From Tabrizicola_A aquatica (GTDB lineage Bacteria; Pseudomonadota; Alphaproteobacteria; Rhodobacterales; Rhodobacteraceae): a stretch of DNA of 64,000 bases. This document shows positions 1 through 9,396 of this stretch, in pieces. The notes below the pieces were generated by a model. It searched no databases and was not told the origin of the DNA. It saw nothing but the letters and a program-made list of their open reading frames with translations. The stretch lies in NCBI GenBank assembly GCA_965194375.1, contig CBDAEL010000002.1, one strand, 5' to 3'. The position numbers were made by a program, and so were the translations under genes. Each line of letters begins with the position of its first letter. The stretch's first letter is position 1.

Positions 1-987
1 GGTTATTTGCCCCGCGCTCCACTGGCCCTCATAGCTGGCGCCATCGGGATAGGTGATCTTGCCTGTGCCTTCGGGCAGGTCGGCCTTGAAGCTGCCTTGA
101 TAGACCGCGCCACTGGGATAGGTCATCTGGCCGATGCCCTCCATCTGGCCCTTGACCCAAGCCCCTTGATAGCGGCTGCCATCGGCGCCGGTAAACTTGC
201 CCTGTCCTTGCCGCTGGTCGGCGGTAAAGCTGCCCTCATAGACTGAGCCGTCGGCATAGGTGACCCGGCCTTCGCCGTTGCGGATGCCGTCGGTGAAGCT
301 GCCCTCATAGACATCGCCCGAGGGTTGGGTCAGCTTGCCGGTGCCGTTGATCTGGCCGGCCTGCCACTGGCCCACATAGGTCAGCCCGTCGGGCAGGGTC
401 AGCGTGCCGCTACCTTCGCGCTGGTCAGCCTTGAAGTCGCCGGTAAAGACCGCGCCGTCAGCGTAGCTGAGGCGCCCTTTGCCGTCTTTCAGCCCGTTGA
501 GCCAGGTGCCTTCGTAGACAAGGCCGCGACCATCGCGGTAGGTGCCAGTGCCGTGGTGCTTGCCCGAGAGAAACTCGCCCTCGTAGCTCGACCCATCGGC
601 ATAGGCGGCGCGGCCCGTGCCGGTGATTTCGCCCGCGGTCCACTGACCTTCATAGCTGCCGCCATCGGCATAGGTGATCTTGCCCTGCCCGTCAGGCTTT
701 CCCGCCACAAAGCGCCCTTCATAGACCGAGCCGTTGGGATAGCGCGCGCGGCCATTGCCTTCGATCTGGCCCTTGACCCATTCGCCTTCGTACTCAAAGC
801 CTGAAGGCAGCCGATAGGTGCCGATCCCGTCCTGCAGGCCGTCCTTGAAGGTGCCCTCATAGACCGAGCCATCGTTATACTGCTTGGTGATCACCTCGCC
901 ATCGGCTTGGGCGAGCATCAGGGTCGGGAGGCCTGCGAGGGTGAGGGCAAGCATCGCTGCGGGGATAAACTGGCCAAGCTGCCGCAT
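1..987 (-). CDS. MORN-repeat protein with signal peptide (3' end outside window)
   Basis: The frame is open from ATG at 987 to the window edge (329 codons, no stop seen). The N-terminus has a hydrophobic signal segment (about residues 7-26) ending LMLAQA. After that the protein is an unbroken series of roughly 23-residue MORN repeats built on Y-E-G-x-(F/W)...G-x-G-x-(Y/L)...DG, at least a dozen in view. MORN repeats form elongated beta-hairpin stacks that bind lipids or proteins; bacterial secreted versions have no single known function. It is divergent from fbp, and the 112 bp between them must hold both promoters. A periplasmic or cell-surface location is inferred from the signal peptide. 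The family call is secure; the role is unknown. Confidence 0.88.
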   Translation of the reverse strand, partial: MRQLGQFIPAAMLALTLAGLPTLMLAQADGEVITKQYNDGSVYEGTFKDGLQDGIGTYRLPSGFEYEGEWVKGQIEGNGRARYPNGSVYEGRFVAGKPDGQGKITYADGGSYEGQWTAGEITGTGRAAYADGSSYEGEFLSGKHHGTGTYRDGRGLVYEGTWLNGLKDGKGRLSYADGAVFTGDFKADQREGSGTLTLPDGLTYVGQWQAGQINGTGKLTQPSGDVYEGSFTDGIRNGEGRVTYADGSVYEGSFTADQRQGQGKFTGADGSRYQGAWVKGQMEGIGQMTYPSGAVYQGSFKADLPEGTGKITYPDGASYEGQWSAGQIT

Positions 988-1099
988 AACTGCGCCTTTT
1001 CACGAAAAAACTGCCCGGCGGACAGTAGGTGTGCGGCAAGGCTCTGGCAAGCGCCGAAGGATCGCGGCATCTAGGGGCGTTGCGAAAGGATCCCCGTCG

Positions 1100-2047
1100 A
1101 TGCCCGTCTTTCCCTTGGCCCATGTGCCCCTCGCGCTGCAACCTTTGATGCAGGCTCTTGCTGAGGCGGCGATTGCCCTTGCGGCGCGGATTGCCCGCAA
1201 CGGGGTGGAGGAACATCTGGGGGCGGCGGCGGGCACCAATAGCGATGGCGATTCGCAAAAGGCGCTGGATGTGATCGCGGACCAGTTGTTCTTGCAGGCC
1301 GCCCAGGCAGGGGGCGTGCGCCACTACGCCTCGGAAGAGCAGGAGGAGGTGGTTGACCTTGGCGCAGGTGGCTGGGCTTTGGCGATTGATCCCTTGGATG
1401 GGTCGTCCAACATTGACACCAATGTGTCGGTGGGGACGATCTTTTCGGTCTATCCCGCCGCGCCCAGCCCGGAGGCCAGTTTCCGGCGCCCGGTGGCCGA
1501 GCAAATCGGCGCGGGTTATGTGATTTACGGCCCGCAGGTGGCGCTGGTCTGTTCCTTTGGGGCAGGGGTGCAGCGCTATGTGCTGGACCCGGTGGCCGGG
1601 GCGTTCGTATTGGCCGACCCTGCCGCGACCTTGCCGGTTGAAGCGGCGGAGTTTGCCATCAATGCCTCGAACTATCGGCATTGGCCGGAGCCTGTGCGCG
1701 CCTATGTCGATGAATGTCTGGCGGGCACCGAGGGGCCGCGGGGCAAAAATTTCAACATGCGCTGGATCGCCTCATTGGTGGCCGAAGCGCATCGGATCTT
1801 TGTTCGGGGTGGGGTGTTTCTCTATCCGGCGGATCAGCGCAAGGGGTATGAGGCGGGGCGGCTCAGGCTTTTGTATGAATGTGCGCCGATCGCCTTTCTG
1901 GCGGTGCAGGCGGGCGGCGGGGCCACCGATGGGCAGCGCGAGATCTTGGGTCTGACGCCGACCTCCTTGCATCAGCGCGTGCCCTTTGTCTTTGGTAGCC
2001 GTGCCAAGGTGGATCGGGTGGCCGCGCATTTTCAGGGCAAGGTCTGA
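1100..2047 (+). CDS. fbp: class I fructose-1,6-bisphosphatase
   Basis: Hydrolyses fructose 1,6-bisphosphate to fructose 6-phosphate in gluconeogenesis (and in the Calvin cycle where that is present). The metal-binding signature DPLDGSSNID is followed by NVSVGTIFSVYP, which marks class I FBPase rather than inositol monophosphatase or GlpX. The product is 315 aa, slightly shorter than the usual 330. ATG at 1100 is preceded by GAAAGGA at 1084-1090; the frame is open further upstream but lacks conserved sequence there. The C-terminal part includes a KGYEAGRLRLLYE segment typical of the family. nadE follows 68 bp later on the same strand and may be cotranscribed. No photosynthetic carbon-fixation genes adjoin it, so a gluconeogenic role is the simplest reading. 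Confidence 0.93.
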   Translation: MPVFPLAHVPLALQPLMQALAEAAIALAARIARNGVEEHLGAAAGTNSDGDSQKALDVIADQLFLQAAQAGGVRHYASEEQEEVVDLGAGGWALAIDPLDGSSNIDTNVSVGTIFSVYPAAPSPEASFRRPVAEQIGAGYVIYGPQVALVCSFGAGVQRYVLDPVAGAFVLADPAATLPVEAAEFAINASNYRHWPEPVRAYVDECLAGTEGPRGKNFNMRWIASLVAEAHRIFVRGGVFLYPADQRKGYEAGRLRLLYECAPIAFLAVQAGGGATDGQREILGLTPTSLHQRVPFVFGSRAKVDRVAAHFQGKV

Positions 2048-2115
2048 GGGGGGCGGACCTTTCCTCTGGCCGCGAACCTGCTAAACCCTTTGATGTGCCC
2101 GAACGGATTGTCCCC

Positions 2116-3774
2116 ATGTCCCAGACCTTTCGCCTGACCCTTGCCCAGTTGAACCCCACGGTCGGGGCGATTGAGGCCAACATCGCGCTGGCGCTCGAGG
2201 CTTGGGGGCAGGGCCGGGCGGCGGGCGCGCAGATGGTGGCGCTGACCGAGATGTTCGTCACGGGCTATCAGACGCAGGATCTGATCCTTAAGCCCGCCTT
2301 TGCCGCCCATGCCGAACGGGCGGTGGCGGACCTTGCCCGGCAGATTGTCGATGGTCCTGCGCTGGGTATTGGCGGCCCGCTGACCCGCGATGGGCAGCTT
2401 TACAACGCCTATTACATCCTTGAGGGCGGCAAGATTGCGGCAACCGTGCTGAAGCACGAATTGCCCAATGACGGGGTCTTTGACGAAAAGCGCCTGTTCG
2501 CCAGCGCGCCCTTGCAGGGCCCCTATCGCGTGGGGCCGCTGCGCATCGGCTCGCCCATTTGCGAGGACGCTTGGCACGCAGATGTGTCCGAGACGCTGGC
2601 CGAAAGCGGGGCGGAGATCTTGTTGGTGCCCAATGGCTCCCCTTATCACCGGGGCAAGCCCAGCGTGCGGACGAACCTGATGGTGGCACGGGTGATTGAG
2701 ACCGGCTTGCCCTTGGTCTACCTGAACATGATCGGGGGCCAAGACGACCAGGTGTTTGACGGCGCGTCGTTTGTGCTGAACCCCGGTGGGGCTTTGGCGG
2801 TGCAGATGCCGCAATTTCTGCCGTCGATCACCCATGTCGATTTTGAGGAAACGGCGGATGGCTGGCGCGCGAAGCCCGGATTGATGGAGACGCTGCCCCG
2901 CATTGTAGAGGCCGATTATCACGCGATGGTCATGGGCACGCGGGATTATCTGGCGAAATGCGGCTTCAAGAAGGTGCTTTTGGGCCTGTCGGGGGGCGTT
3001 GATTCCGCGCTGGTGGCGGCGATTGCTGCCGATGCGATTGGCGCTGAGAACGTGCGCTGCGTGATGTTGCCGTCGCGGTTTACCTCACTTGGGTCCTTGG
3101 AAGATGCGGCCGGAGTAGCCCGGGCCTTGGGCACGCGGTTGGACACGGTGCCGATTTCGGGCCCGCAAGAGGCGGTGGGCGGCGCCTTGGCCGAGTTGTT
3201 CACGGGCACCACGCCGGGGATCACCGAAGAGAACATCCAAAGCCGGTTGCGCGGTGTCTTGTTGATGGCCTTGTCGAACAAGTTCGGAGAGATGCTGTTG
3301 ACCACCGGCAACAAGTCGGAAATGGCCGTGGGCTATTGCACGATCTATGGCGACATGAACGGCGGCTATAACCCGCTGAAAGATCTATATAAAACCCGTG
3401 TGTTCGAAACCTGCCGCTGGCGGAATGAGAACCACCGTCCTTGGATGCAGGGGCCTTCGGGCGTGGTCATTCCGCCCCGTGTGATTGACAAGCCACCTTC
3501 AGCGGAACTGCGCGACAACCAGAAAGACCAAGACAGCCTGCCGCCCTATGAGGTCTTGGATGACATCTTGGATGGGCTGATTGAACGCGAGCTGTCGGTG
3601 GCTGAGATCGTGGCCAAGGGCCATGACCGGGAGATCGTCAAGAAGGTGGAGCACTTGCTTTACATCAGCGAATACAAGCGCTTCCAATCCGCGCCCGGCA
3701 CACGGCTGACCAAAAAGGCGCTGTGGCTGGATCGGCGCTATCCGATGGCGATGCGCTGGCGGGATGAAACCTAA
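2116..3774 (+). CDS. nadE: glutamine-dependent NAD(+) synthetase
   Basis: Last step of NAD synthesis: ATP-dependent amidation of deamido-NAD using ammonia channelled from glutamine. The 552-aa product has an N-terminal nitrilase-type amidase domain (about residues 4-250; it begins RLTLAQLNPTVGAIEAN and has an SPICEDAW cysteine motif) and a C-terminal PP-loop synthetase domain with LGLSGGVDSALVAAIA near residue 290 and TTGNKSEMAVGY further on. A GTG at 2095 is possible, but ATG at 2116 (MSQTFRLTLAQ) matches the usual family N-terminus. The ribosome-binding site is weak. It lies 68 bp downstream of fbp. Confidence 0.95.
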   Translation: MSQTFRLTLAQLNPTVGAIEANIALALEAWGQGRAAGAQMVALTEMFVTGYQTQDLILKPAFAAHAERAVADLARQIVDGPALGIGGPLTRDGQLYNAYYILEGGKIAATVLKHELPNDGVFDEKRLFASAPLQGPYRVGPLRIGSPICEDAWHADVSETLAESGAEILLVPNGSPYHRGKPSVRTNLMVARVIETGLPLVYLNMIGGQDDQVFDGASFVLNPGGALAVQMPQFLPSITHVDFEETADGWRAKPGLMETLPRIVEADYHAMVMGTRDYLAKCGFKKVLLGLSGGVDSALVAAIAADAIGAENVRCVMLPSRFTSLGSLEDAAGVARALGTRLDTVPISGPQEAVGGALAELFTGTTPGITEENIQSRLRGVLLMALSNKFGEMLLTTGNKSEMAVGYCTIYGDMNGGYNPLKDLYKTRVFETCRWRNENHRPWMQGPSGVVIPPRVIDKPPSAELRDNQKDQDSLPPYEVLDDILDGLIERELSVAEIVAKGHDREIVKKVEHLLYISEYKRFQSAPGTRLTKKALWLDRRYPMAMRWRDET

Positions 3775-3923
3775 GGTCAGATGGGCGACAGGGTGACCTG
3801 CGGCAAAAGGCGGTCAACGTCTGCTGCCCGGCTCAGCGCAGCTTTTCGCCCGCCGCAAACCACGCGACATGGGTGGCTTCATCCCAGGCGCGGTTGAGCG
3901 TCAGGATCGGCTGCTTGCGCCCT

Positions 3924-4502
3924 TCACTCGACGAATTCGACGGTGTTTTCAAACGTGCCGATCTTGGCGGAATTCTTATCGCGCAGCGTGGTTTGCAAGA
4001 TATACCGCCCCGGCGCGATGCCTTCGAGGTTATAGGTCAGATTGGCCTGAAACTCGCGGTTCGGATAGCGTGAGACCAGGTCCAACTCGGTCAGGTTCTG
4101 CAGGTCGGCCAAGATCTCGCCCATTTCGGTCATCACCTTGAGATCGACGAAAAAGCCGATGGAATACAGGCCTTGGCCGGGGCTGCCATAGCCAAAGCCC
4201 ATGGGTTCGGCATAGATCAAGACTGGCTCGCCCAGCTTGTAGCTCTCGGTCGCACGCGGGTTGTAGATGCCGTATCCCGAGGCGGGTTCGGCCAAAAGCA
4301 CCGTCTCACCAATCGCAAGGCCTGTGCTGGCATCCCAAGCCGCGCCGAAAAGATCGCGCGCGGCAGCAATCGCGCCCTTGTCGTCGCCTGCGCTGAGCAG
4401 GGCCTCAACCTCAGCCGCCTTGTCGGTCAGGGGCCCCGCCGTGGCAGGGAGTGGGGCAAGGGCGACAAGAGCAATCGTGAACAGCGCGCGGGCAGACGTC
4501 AT
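3924..4502 (-). CDS. secreted protein of unknown function
   Basis: The product is 192 aa with a signal peptide of about 22 residues ending LPATAG. The mature part has an acidic helical N-terminal third (EVEALLSAGDDKGAIAAAR) followed by a predicted beta-rich region (YKLGEPVLIYAEPMGFGYG, GIAPGRYILQTTLRDKNS, FENTVEFVE) that looks like an immunoglobulin-like or jelly-roll fold. I do not recognise a named family. The start at 4502 was chosen because it begins the signal peptide; the frame stays open upstream without coding character. It converges on nadE, with 149 bp of non-coding sequence between the two stops, and stands alone. A periplasmic location is inferred. Confidence 0.72.
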   Translation of the reverse strand: MTSARALFTIALVALAPLPATAGPLTDKAAEVEALLSAGDDKGAIAAARDLFGAAWDASTGLAIGETVLLAEPASGYGIYNPRATESYKLGEPVLIYAEPMGFGYGSPGQGLYSIGFFVDLKVMTEMGEILADLQNLTELDLVSRYPNREFQANLTYNLEGIAPGRYILQTTLRDKNSAKIGTFENTVEFVE

Positions 4503-4765
4503 GAGTAGGTCCTTGGTCACATGCCGGGTCAGGCGGGGCCATGATAGCGGCAGCGGGGTGCTGCGGCCAAGTGGGAAGATTCCCTTGCGCTTTTTCGCGC
4601 AAGATAGCAGTCTTGGTTGCCATTTTTCGCATTTTGCCCAACTGAGAAGAGCGCGAATGGCTTGCGGAGTGGGGCAGAACGGAACCAGTGGCCTTTCGCT
4701 GTGCATGTCGCGAACCGGGGCAAGCCATGTGGGCGCCGGTGGAGGGGATCCACTCGGTGGTGGGC

Positions 4766-5176
4766 TTACTCCCACCACGGGTCAATGGTGGCGATGTCCT
4801 CATCGGACCAGCCGAAGTGATGGGCAAATTCATGCACCACCACATGGGTAACCAGATCCGCCAGACCGATATCGCCGCGTTCCACCCATTCTTCCAAAAT
4901 GGCACGACGAAAAAGCCAGACCGTATCGGGCTGTTGCGGTTGATCCGACACTGACTTTTCGGTCAGGGGGATGCCTTCATAGAGGCCGGTCAGGTCATAG
5001 GGGCTGTCGATGCCCATCGCCTCAAGCATGTCGTCGGGGGCGAAATCCACCACCTGCAGCGCCACTTGCAAGGCGGCCGCCCGATGGGGTTCCGGCAAGG
5101 CCAGAACCGCGTCACGGGCGAGGGCCTCGATCAGCTCAAGCGGAGGGGCGATGCTATTGGGGGCGGGCAGGGTCAT
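4766..5176 (-). CDS. minimal zincin-type metallopeptidase family protein
   Basis: A compact 136-aa protein with the zinc-protease signature HEFAHHFGWSDEDI near the C-terminus (HExxH with a downstream acidic residue). This is typical of the small zincin-like family formerly called DUF1025, widespread in alphaproteobacteria and actinobacteria, whose members have a metzincin-like core but no established substrate. ATG at 5176 gives MTLPAPNS; an upstream extension would add a basic stretch not expected for the family. It is divergent from gltX, with 111 bp between the two starts. It has no signal peptide and is probably cytoplasmic. The fold assignment is good; proteolytic activity is not proven. 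Confidence 0.82.
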   Translation of the reverse strand: MTLPAPNSIAPPLELIEALARDAVLALPEPHRAAALQVALQVVDFAPDDMLEAMGIDSPYDLTGLYEGIPLTEKSVSDQPQQPDTVWLFRRAILEEWVERGDIGLADLVTHVVVHEFAHHFGWSDEDIATIDPWWE

Positions 5177-5287
5177 GGGGGATAGATAGCGACGGCGCAA
5201 GGGCAGGGGAAGGGCCAACGGCGCTGGGCCAAACTGGACAATGGCTTTGCCTTGTGACAGGGAAGGGCGGCACTAGGAGCCGCATCC

Positions 5288-6610
5288 ATGACCGTCACCC
5301 GTTTCGCCCCCTCGCCCACTGGATACATCCACGTTGGCAATCTGCGCACCGCGCTGATGAACTATCTGATTGCCCGACAGACCGGCGGCACTTTCATTTT
5401 GCGGCTGGATGACACCGATCAAGAGCGGTCAAAGCAGGAATACATCGACGGGTTGATCGAGGATCTGGCTTGGCTTGGCATAAAGTATGACCGGATTGAA
5501 CAGCAGTCGAAGCGCATGGCGCGCTATGCCGAAGCGGCCGAGCAGCTGAAGGCTGCGGGGCGGTTTTACGAGTGCTTTGAGACGCCGGTGGAACTGGACC
5601 TTAAGCGCAAGAAACTGCTGAACATGGGCAAGCCGCCGGTTTATGACCGGGCAAGCTTGCATCTGACCGAAGATCAGAAGGCCGCTTACCGCGCCGAGGG
5701 GCGGCAGGGCTATTGGCGGTTCCGTCTGGATATCGAACGCATCGAATGGAAAGACGGGATCATCGGTGACATCTCGATCGATGCGGGGTCGGTCAGCGAT
5801 CCGGTCTTGATCAAGGCGGATGGGCAGGTTTTGTATACCTTTGCCTCGTCGGTCGATGATGTGGACATGGGGGTCACGCATATCGTGCGCGGGGCGGACC
5901 ATGTGACCAACACCGCGACACAAATCCAGATCATGAAGGCCTTGGGTGGCACGCCGCCCACCTTTGCACATCACAGCCTGTTGACCGGGCCGGGGGGCGA
6001 GGAATTGTCCAAACGGCTGGGCACGCTGTCACTGCGCGATCTGCGCGCGCGCGGGGTGGAGCCGATGGCGCTTCTCAGCCTGATGGCGCGGCTTGGGTCT
6101 TCGAAGCCGGTGGAACTGGCCGCATCGATGCAGGATCTTGTCGATGGGTTTGATGTCGGCAGCTTTGGTGCCGCGCCGACCAAGTTTGATGCCGAAGATT
6201 TGTTCCCCTTGACCCGCCAGCATGTGCAAAGCCTGCCCTTCGAGGCCGTTAAGGCGCGGATCGCGGCACTTGGCGTGCCGGGCGAAAAGGCGGACCTGTT
6301 CTGGTCGGTGGCTAAGGGCAATATCACCGTGCTGGCCGATCTGGCCGAATGGTGGGCCTTGTTCCGCGATGGGGCGACACCGCTTGTCGCCGATGAGGAC
6401 CGCGAGTTTGTCGCCGCGGCTTTGGCCATGTTGCCGGCCCAGCCCTGGAGCCAAGCCACTTGGGGCGACTGGACCACAGCGGTGAAAGAGGCGACGGGCC
6501 GCAAGGGCAAGGGGCTGTTCATGCCCCTGCGCAAAGCGTTGACGGGCCGCGAGAATGGCCCCGAGATGGCCGATGTGATGCCGCTTTTGGCACGGCGACC
6601 CAGCCTGTGA
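5288..6610 (+). CDS. gltX: glutamyl-tRNA synthetase (GluRS2-like)
   Basis: Class I aminoacyl-tRNA synthetase charging tRNA(Glu) and, in alphaproteobacteria that lack GlnRS, often tRNA(Gln) for later amidation. The 440-aa product starts TVTRFAPSPTGYIHVGNLRTA, the HIGH-type motif appearing as HVGN, and the KMSKS loop appears as ELSKRLG near residue 245. Length and motif variants resemble the second GluRS that many alphaproteobacteria carry alongside a longer canonical GltX; the specificity is inferred, not seen. A 9-bp perfect stem-loop at 6624-6646 directly after the stop probably ends transcription. Confidence 0.93.
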   Translation: MTVTRFAPSPTGYIHVGNLRTALMNYLIARQTGGTFILRLDDTDQERSKQEYIDGLIEDLAWLGIKYDRIEQQSKRMARYAEAAEQLKAAGRFYECFETPVELDLKRKKLLNMGKPPVYDRASLHLTEDQKAAYRAEGRQGYWRFRLDIERIEWKDGIIGDISIDAGSVSDPVLIKADGQVLYTFASSVDDVDMGVTHIVRGADHVTNTATQIQIMKALGGTPPTFAHHSLLTGPGGEELSKRLGTLSLRDLRARGVEPMALLSLMARLGSSKPVELAASMQDLVDGFDVGSFGAAPTKFDAEDLFPLTRQHVQSLPFEAVKARIAALGVPGEKADLFWSVAKGNITVLADLAEWWALFRDGATPLVADEDREFVAAALAMLPAQPWSQATWGDWTTAVKEATGRKGKGLFMPLRKALTGRENGPEMADVMPLLARRPSL

Positions 6611-6623
6611 CGCGCTGAGCCGT

Positions 6624-6646
6624 CCGGGGGACTTTGCGTCCCCCGG
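6624..6646 (+). terminator. stem-loop after gltX, intergenic palindrome
   Basis: CCGGGGGAC and GTCCCCCGG form a perfect 9-bp stem around a 5-base loop 14 bp after the gltX stop. The following CCCCCTGCAGAGTATTTC resembles palindromic intergenic elements I associate with Rhodobacteraceae genomes; compare the AGTATTT arm at 56522-56531 in this window. There is no U-tract, so it is terminator-like rather than a classical intrinsic terminator. Confidence 0.6.
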
Positions 6647-6702
6647 GCCCCCTGCAGAGTATTTCAAAAGGCGCAAGACCAAGGCGTGTTGCGGGGTGAA
6701 TC

Positions 6703-8064
6703 ATGGCGGGCGCAGGCATACAATCGAGACCTCAGGCGAAGTTCGTCGAGGGAAATCTGTTCCGGCATATCACGGTGATGTCGCTGACCGCCTCGGTCGG
6801 ATTGATGGCGATTTTCGCGGTCGATCTGATGAACATGGTGTTCATCTCTTGGCTGCAGGATGAAGAGATCACCGCCGCCGTGGGCTATGCCGGGGCGATT
6901 TTGTTTTTCACCACGGCCTTTGGCATCGGTCTTTCGATTGCCGTCTCGGCCCTTGTGGCGCGGGCGGTGGGGATGCGCGATCTGGCCTTGGCGCGGCAAA
7001 AGGCGACCAATGGGCTGATCCTTGGCATCATAATCGGGGTAGTGTTTTCGGCGGTGGTCTGGGTGTTTTTGCCGCAGATCGTGGCGCTCTTGGGGGCCAC
7101 CGGGCGCACGGCGGAGTGGGCGGTGCATTTTCTGGCGATTGTCACCCCGGCGCAGCCCTTTTTGATGGTGGGGATGATCGGTGGGGCGATCCTGCGCAGC
7201 CATGGTGATGCGCGCCGGGCGATGATGGCCACGATTGTCGGGGCCTTGGTCAATGCGGTGATCGACCCGGTCCTGATCTTCTCGCTGGATCTGGGGTTGA
7301 CGGGGGCGGCGATTGCCTCGGTCATCAGCCGGGTGGTGATTGCCGCTATGGCGCTGTTGCCGATCATCCGGCATTACGGCGGCTTTGATCGGCCGACGGT
7401 GAGTGGCCTTCAGGCCGATGCGGGCGCGGTCTTTGGCATCGCAGGACCCGCGATCCTGACCCAGCTTGCCACGCCGACTGGGCAGGCGATTGTCACCCGG
7501 ATGGTGGCTGGTTACGGCGAGGCCGCCGTGGCGGGTATGGCCATTTCGGGGCGGCTGACGCCGGTCGCGCTGGGGGTGATCTTTGCCATGTCGGGGGCTG
7601 TCGGGCCGATCATCGGGCAGAACTATGGGGCGGGCCGGATGGACCGGGTGCGGCGCGCCTTTTGGGATGCGCTGATTTTTGCCGCCCTTGTTGTCGCCAT
7701 CTCGGCGGCGATCCTTTTTGTTTTGCGCGCGCCGATTGCGGATCTCTTTCATGCCGAGGGGCTGACACGGGACCTACTGTATCTGTTCTGTGGCCCGCTG
7801 TGCCTTTTGTTCTTTTTCAACGGCGCTATTTTTGTGGCCACATCGGCCTGCAACAATCTGGGCGCGCCTTTGGCCTCGACCGCCATCAACTGGGGTCGCC
7901 ATACCCTTGGCACGGTGCCCTTTGCGCTTTGGCTTGGTGGGATTTGGGGGGCCGAGGGGGTGCTGATTGGTCAGGCCGCCGGTGGGGTGGTGTTTGGCCT
8001 GTTGGGGATCTGGGTGGGGCTGCGCAGCATTGACCGCGCGGCGCTTCAGCCCGCGCTGAAGTGA
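6703..8064 (+). CDS. MATE family efflux transporter
   Basis: The 453-aa integral membrane protein has about 12 hydrophobic segments arranged as two homologous halves, with MATE features such as an N-terminal half entering at FRHITVMSLTASVGLMAIF, the VGMIGGAILRSHGD loop and a second-half start at FGIAGPAILTQLATPTGQA. MATE proteins export cationic drugs or metabolites in exchange for Na+ or H+ across the inner membrane. ATG at 6703 lies 14 bp after a GGGG-rich stretch. It stands alone, and its last 19 bp overlap the convergent TPR gene. The substrate is not predictable. Confidence 0.9.
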   Translation: MAGAGIQSRPQAKFVEGNLFRHITVMSLTASVGLMAIFAVDLMNMVFISWLQDEEITAAVGYAGAILFFTTAFGIGLSIAVSALVARAVGMRDLALARQKATNGLILGIIIGVVFSAVVWVFLPQIVALLGATGRTAEWAVHFLAIVTPAQPFLMVGMIGGAILRSHGDARRAMMATIVGALVNAVIDPVLIFSLDLGLTGAAIASVISRVVIAAMALLPIIRHYGGFDRPTVSGLQADAGAVFGIAGPAILTQLATPTGQAIVTRMVAGYGEAAVAGMAISGRLTPVALGVIFAMSGAVGPIIGQNYGAGRMDRVRRAFWDALIFAALVVAISAAILFVLRAPIADLFHAEGLTRDLLYLFCGPLCLLFFFNGAIFVATSACNNLGAPLASTAINWGRHTLGTVPFALWLGGIWGAEGVLIGQAAGGVVFGLLGIWVGLRSIDRAALQPALK

Positions 8065-9011
8065 TCGATCAGGGGTTTGAGATAGGGTTCAAAGCCGCGC
8101 CATTTGCCGGTTGAGCCCTGATAAATTCCCGCGCGCGCATCCTCACGCGCCCCGACCAGACCAAAGGTGAGCAGGATCCGGTCCGCGGGTCTTTGTACGC
8201 GGGCGTAGTGCGCCTGCATCTTCGCAATCAGCGGATCGCCGGGGGCAACATCGATGGCGCGGGCTTGGTCGAACGCGCCGGCGGTCAGCTCGGCGCTGCC
8301 AAGCTCGTTCAAGGCGCGTTCATGGCGTGGGTCCAAGGTGACGGCGGCGGCAAAGGCCGCGCGCGCTTCGTCAAAGCGTTGGGCGGCGAATAGGGCGCGA
8401 CCAAGTTCGAAGCGGATGTCGGCGGCCTTGGGTTGCTCGCTGGCCATCGCTTCCAACAGCGTGACCGCCTGCAAGGGAAGCCCATCTTCGACCAGCGCCA
8501 GCGCGAGGGCGGCTTTAGCCGGGGTCAGGGCCGGATGATGGGCCAGCGTGGCGCGGGCAAGGGTGACAGCCTCGGCCGATTGGCCCGACAGGCGTAGGGC
8601 GATGGAGAGGTTGGTGCCCGCCTCGGGGCTTTTCGGGTCACGCTTGAGCGCGATGCGCAAGGGCGCTAGGGCGGCCTCTGGCAGGCCCAGTTCCAACATG
8701 AGGCTGCCCAGAAACCCGTTGGCCAAAGGGCTGAACGGATTGAGCAAAATCGCCACCTGCGCCTCTTCGGCGGTGGGGCCTGGGCCGGTCTGGGCGCGCA
8801 GCCGCAACAGGCGCTGCAAATGGGCGGGGCCAAAGGGGCGTGCGGACAGGCCAGTGCGGGCAGATTGCACCTCGGCCAGTTGGGTGAGCAGGCGGGCGTT
8901 GCCGGGAAACCGTTTCAACTCGGGCAGGATCGCGCGCGAGGCCGCCACAGGATCGCCCGCCTTCAGCGCGGCCTTGGCCGCCTTGATCGCGTTATCGACC
9001 GCTGTGCTCAT
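8046..9011 (-). CDS. tetratricopeptide-repeat protein
   Basis: The 321-aa soluble protein is made of tandem 34-residue helical hairpins of TPR type (for example FELGRALFAAQRFDEARAAF followed by AVTLDPRHERALNELG). It has no signal peptide and no enzymatic domain; the C-terminal 60 residues (from about RPADRILLTFGLVG) are not TPR. Similar TPR arrays precede sulfotransferase domains in some Rhodobacteraceae proteins, but none is present here. ATG at 9011 begins MSTAVDNAIKAAKAALKAGD, a clean amphipathic start. It converges on and overlaps the MATE gene by 19 bp and diverges from the riboswitch-controlled gcv operon. Confidence 0.82.
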   Translation of the reverse strand: MSTAVDNAIKAAKAALKAGDPVAASRAILPELKRFPGNARLLTQLAEVQSARTGLSARPFGPAHLQRLLRLRAQTGPGPTAEEAQVAILLNPFSPLANGFLGSLMLELGLPEAALAPLRIALKRDPKSPEAGTNLSIALRLSGQSAEAVTLARATLAHHPALTPAKAALALALVEDGLPLQAVTLLEAMASEQPKAADIRFELGRALFAAQRFDEARAAFAAAVTLDPRHERALNELGSAELTAGAFDQARAIDVAPGDPLIAKMQAHYARVQRPADRILLTFGLVGAREDARAGIYQGSTGKWRGFEPYLKPLIDHFSAG

Positions 9012-9163
9012 TGCGCCAAATTCCTTAAGACTATGGGAGTGGACCCTATTCTCAGCACGTGCTGGCTTCAAGTCATGGGTTTTCCGCCTGTCGCAAAACG
9101 ATGGCATACCGTCGCATTCTTTTCACTGGACAGGCTTTGCCACCTGTGGCTAGCTTAGGGTGT

Positions 9164-9331
9164 CAGTTCGGGAGAATCCGGGGAAAGCCCGGTGCCGAAG
9201 GAGCAACCGCCCCGGTAAACTCTCAGGCGCAAGGACCGTTCTGGCAATTGGACTCTGGAGAGTGGCGCGATGTGCGCCCGCCGAAGGGATAACGATCTCA
9301 GGCGCGGGAAACCGCAAGGACAGAGGGGGCA
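9164..9331 (+). promoter_or_regulatory. tandem glycine riboswitch
   Basis: Two consecutive glycine aptamers lie just upstream of gcvT. Each has the conserved core GCCGAAGG (9194-9201 in aptamer 1 with the extension AGCAA; CCGAAGGGATAAC at 9281-9293 in aptamer 2) and the paired CTCTCAGGCGCAAGGAC / ATCTCAGGCG...AAGGACAG strands. A short linker around 9247 separates them, as in known cooperative tandem glycine riboswitches. Glycine binding is known to switch on glycine-cleavage genes in this class. The exact ends are approximate. Confidence 0.93.
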
Positions 9332-9396
9332 CCGAGGGCAGGGGAACTGCCGGAACGGTGCCGGTTTGCGTTTTTCCGGCGGAAAGTGGGGCGGCT

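Noticed and set aside
3833..3922. Short minus-strand frame (about 29 codons) after the secreted unknown gene, reading PILTLNRAWDEATHVAWF before a stop
   Set aside because: It looks protein-like and might be a decayed C-terminus, but it is too short, in a different frame from the upstream gene and has no start, so it is not annotated.
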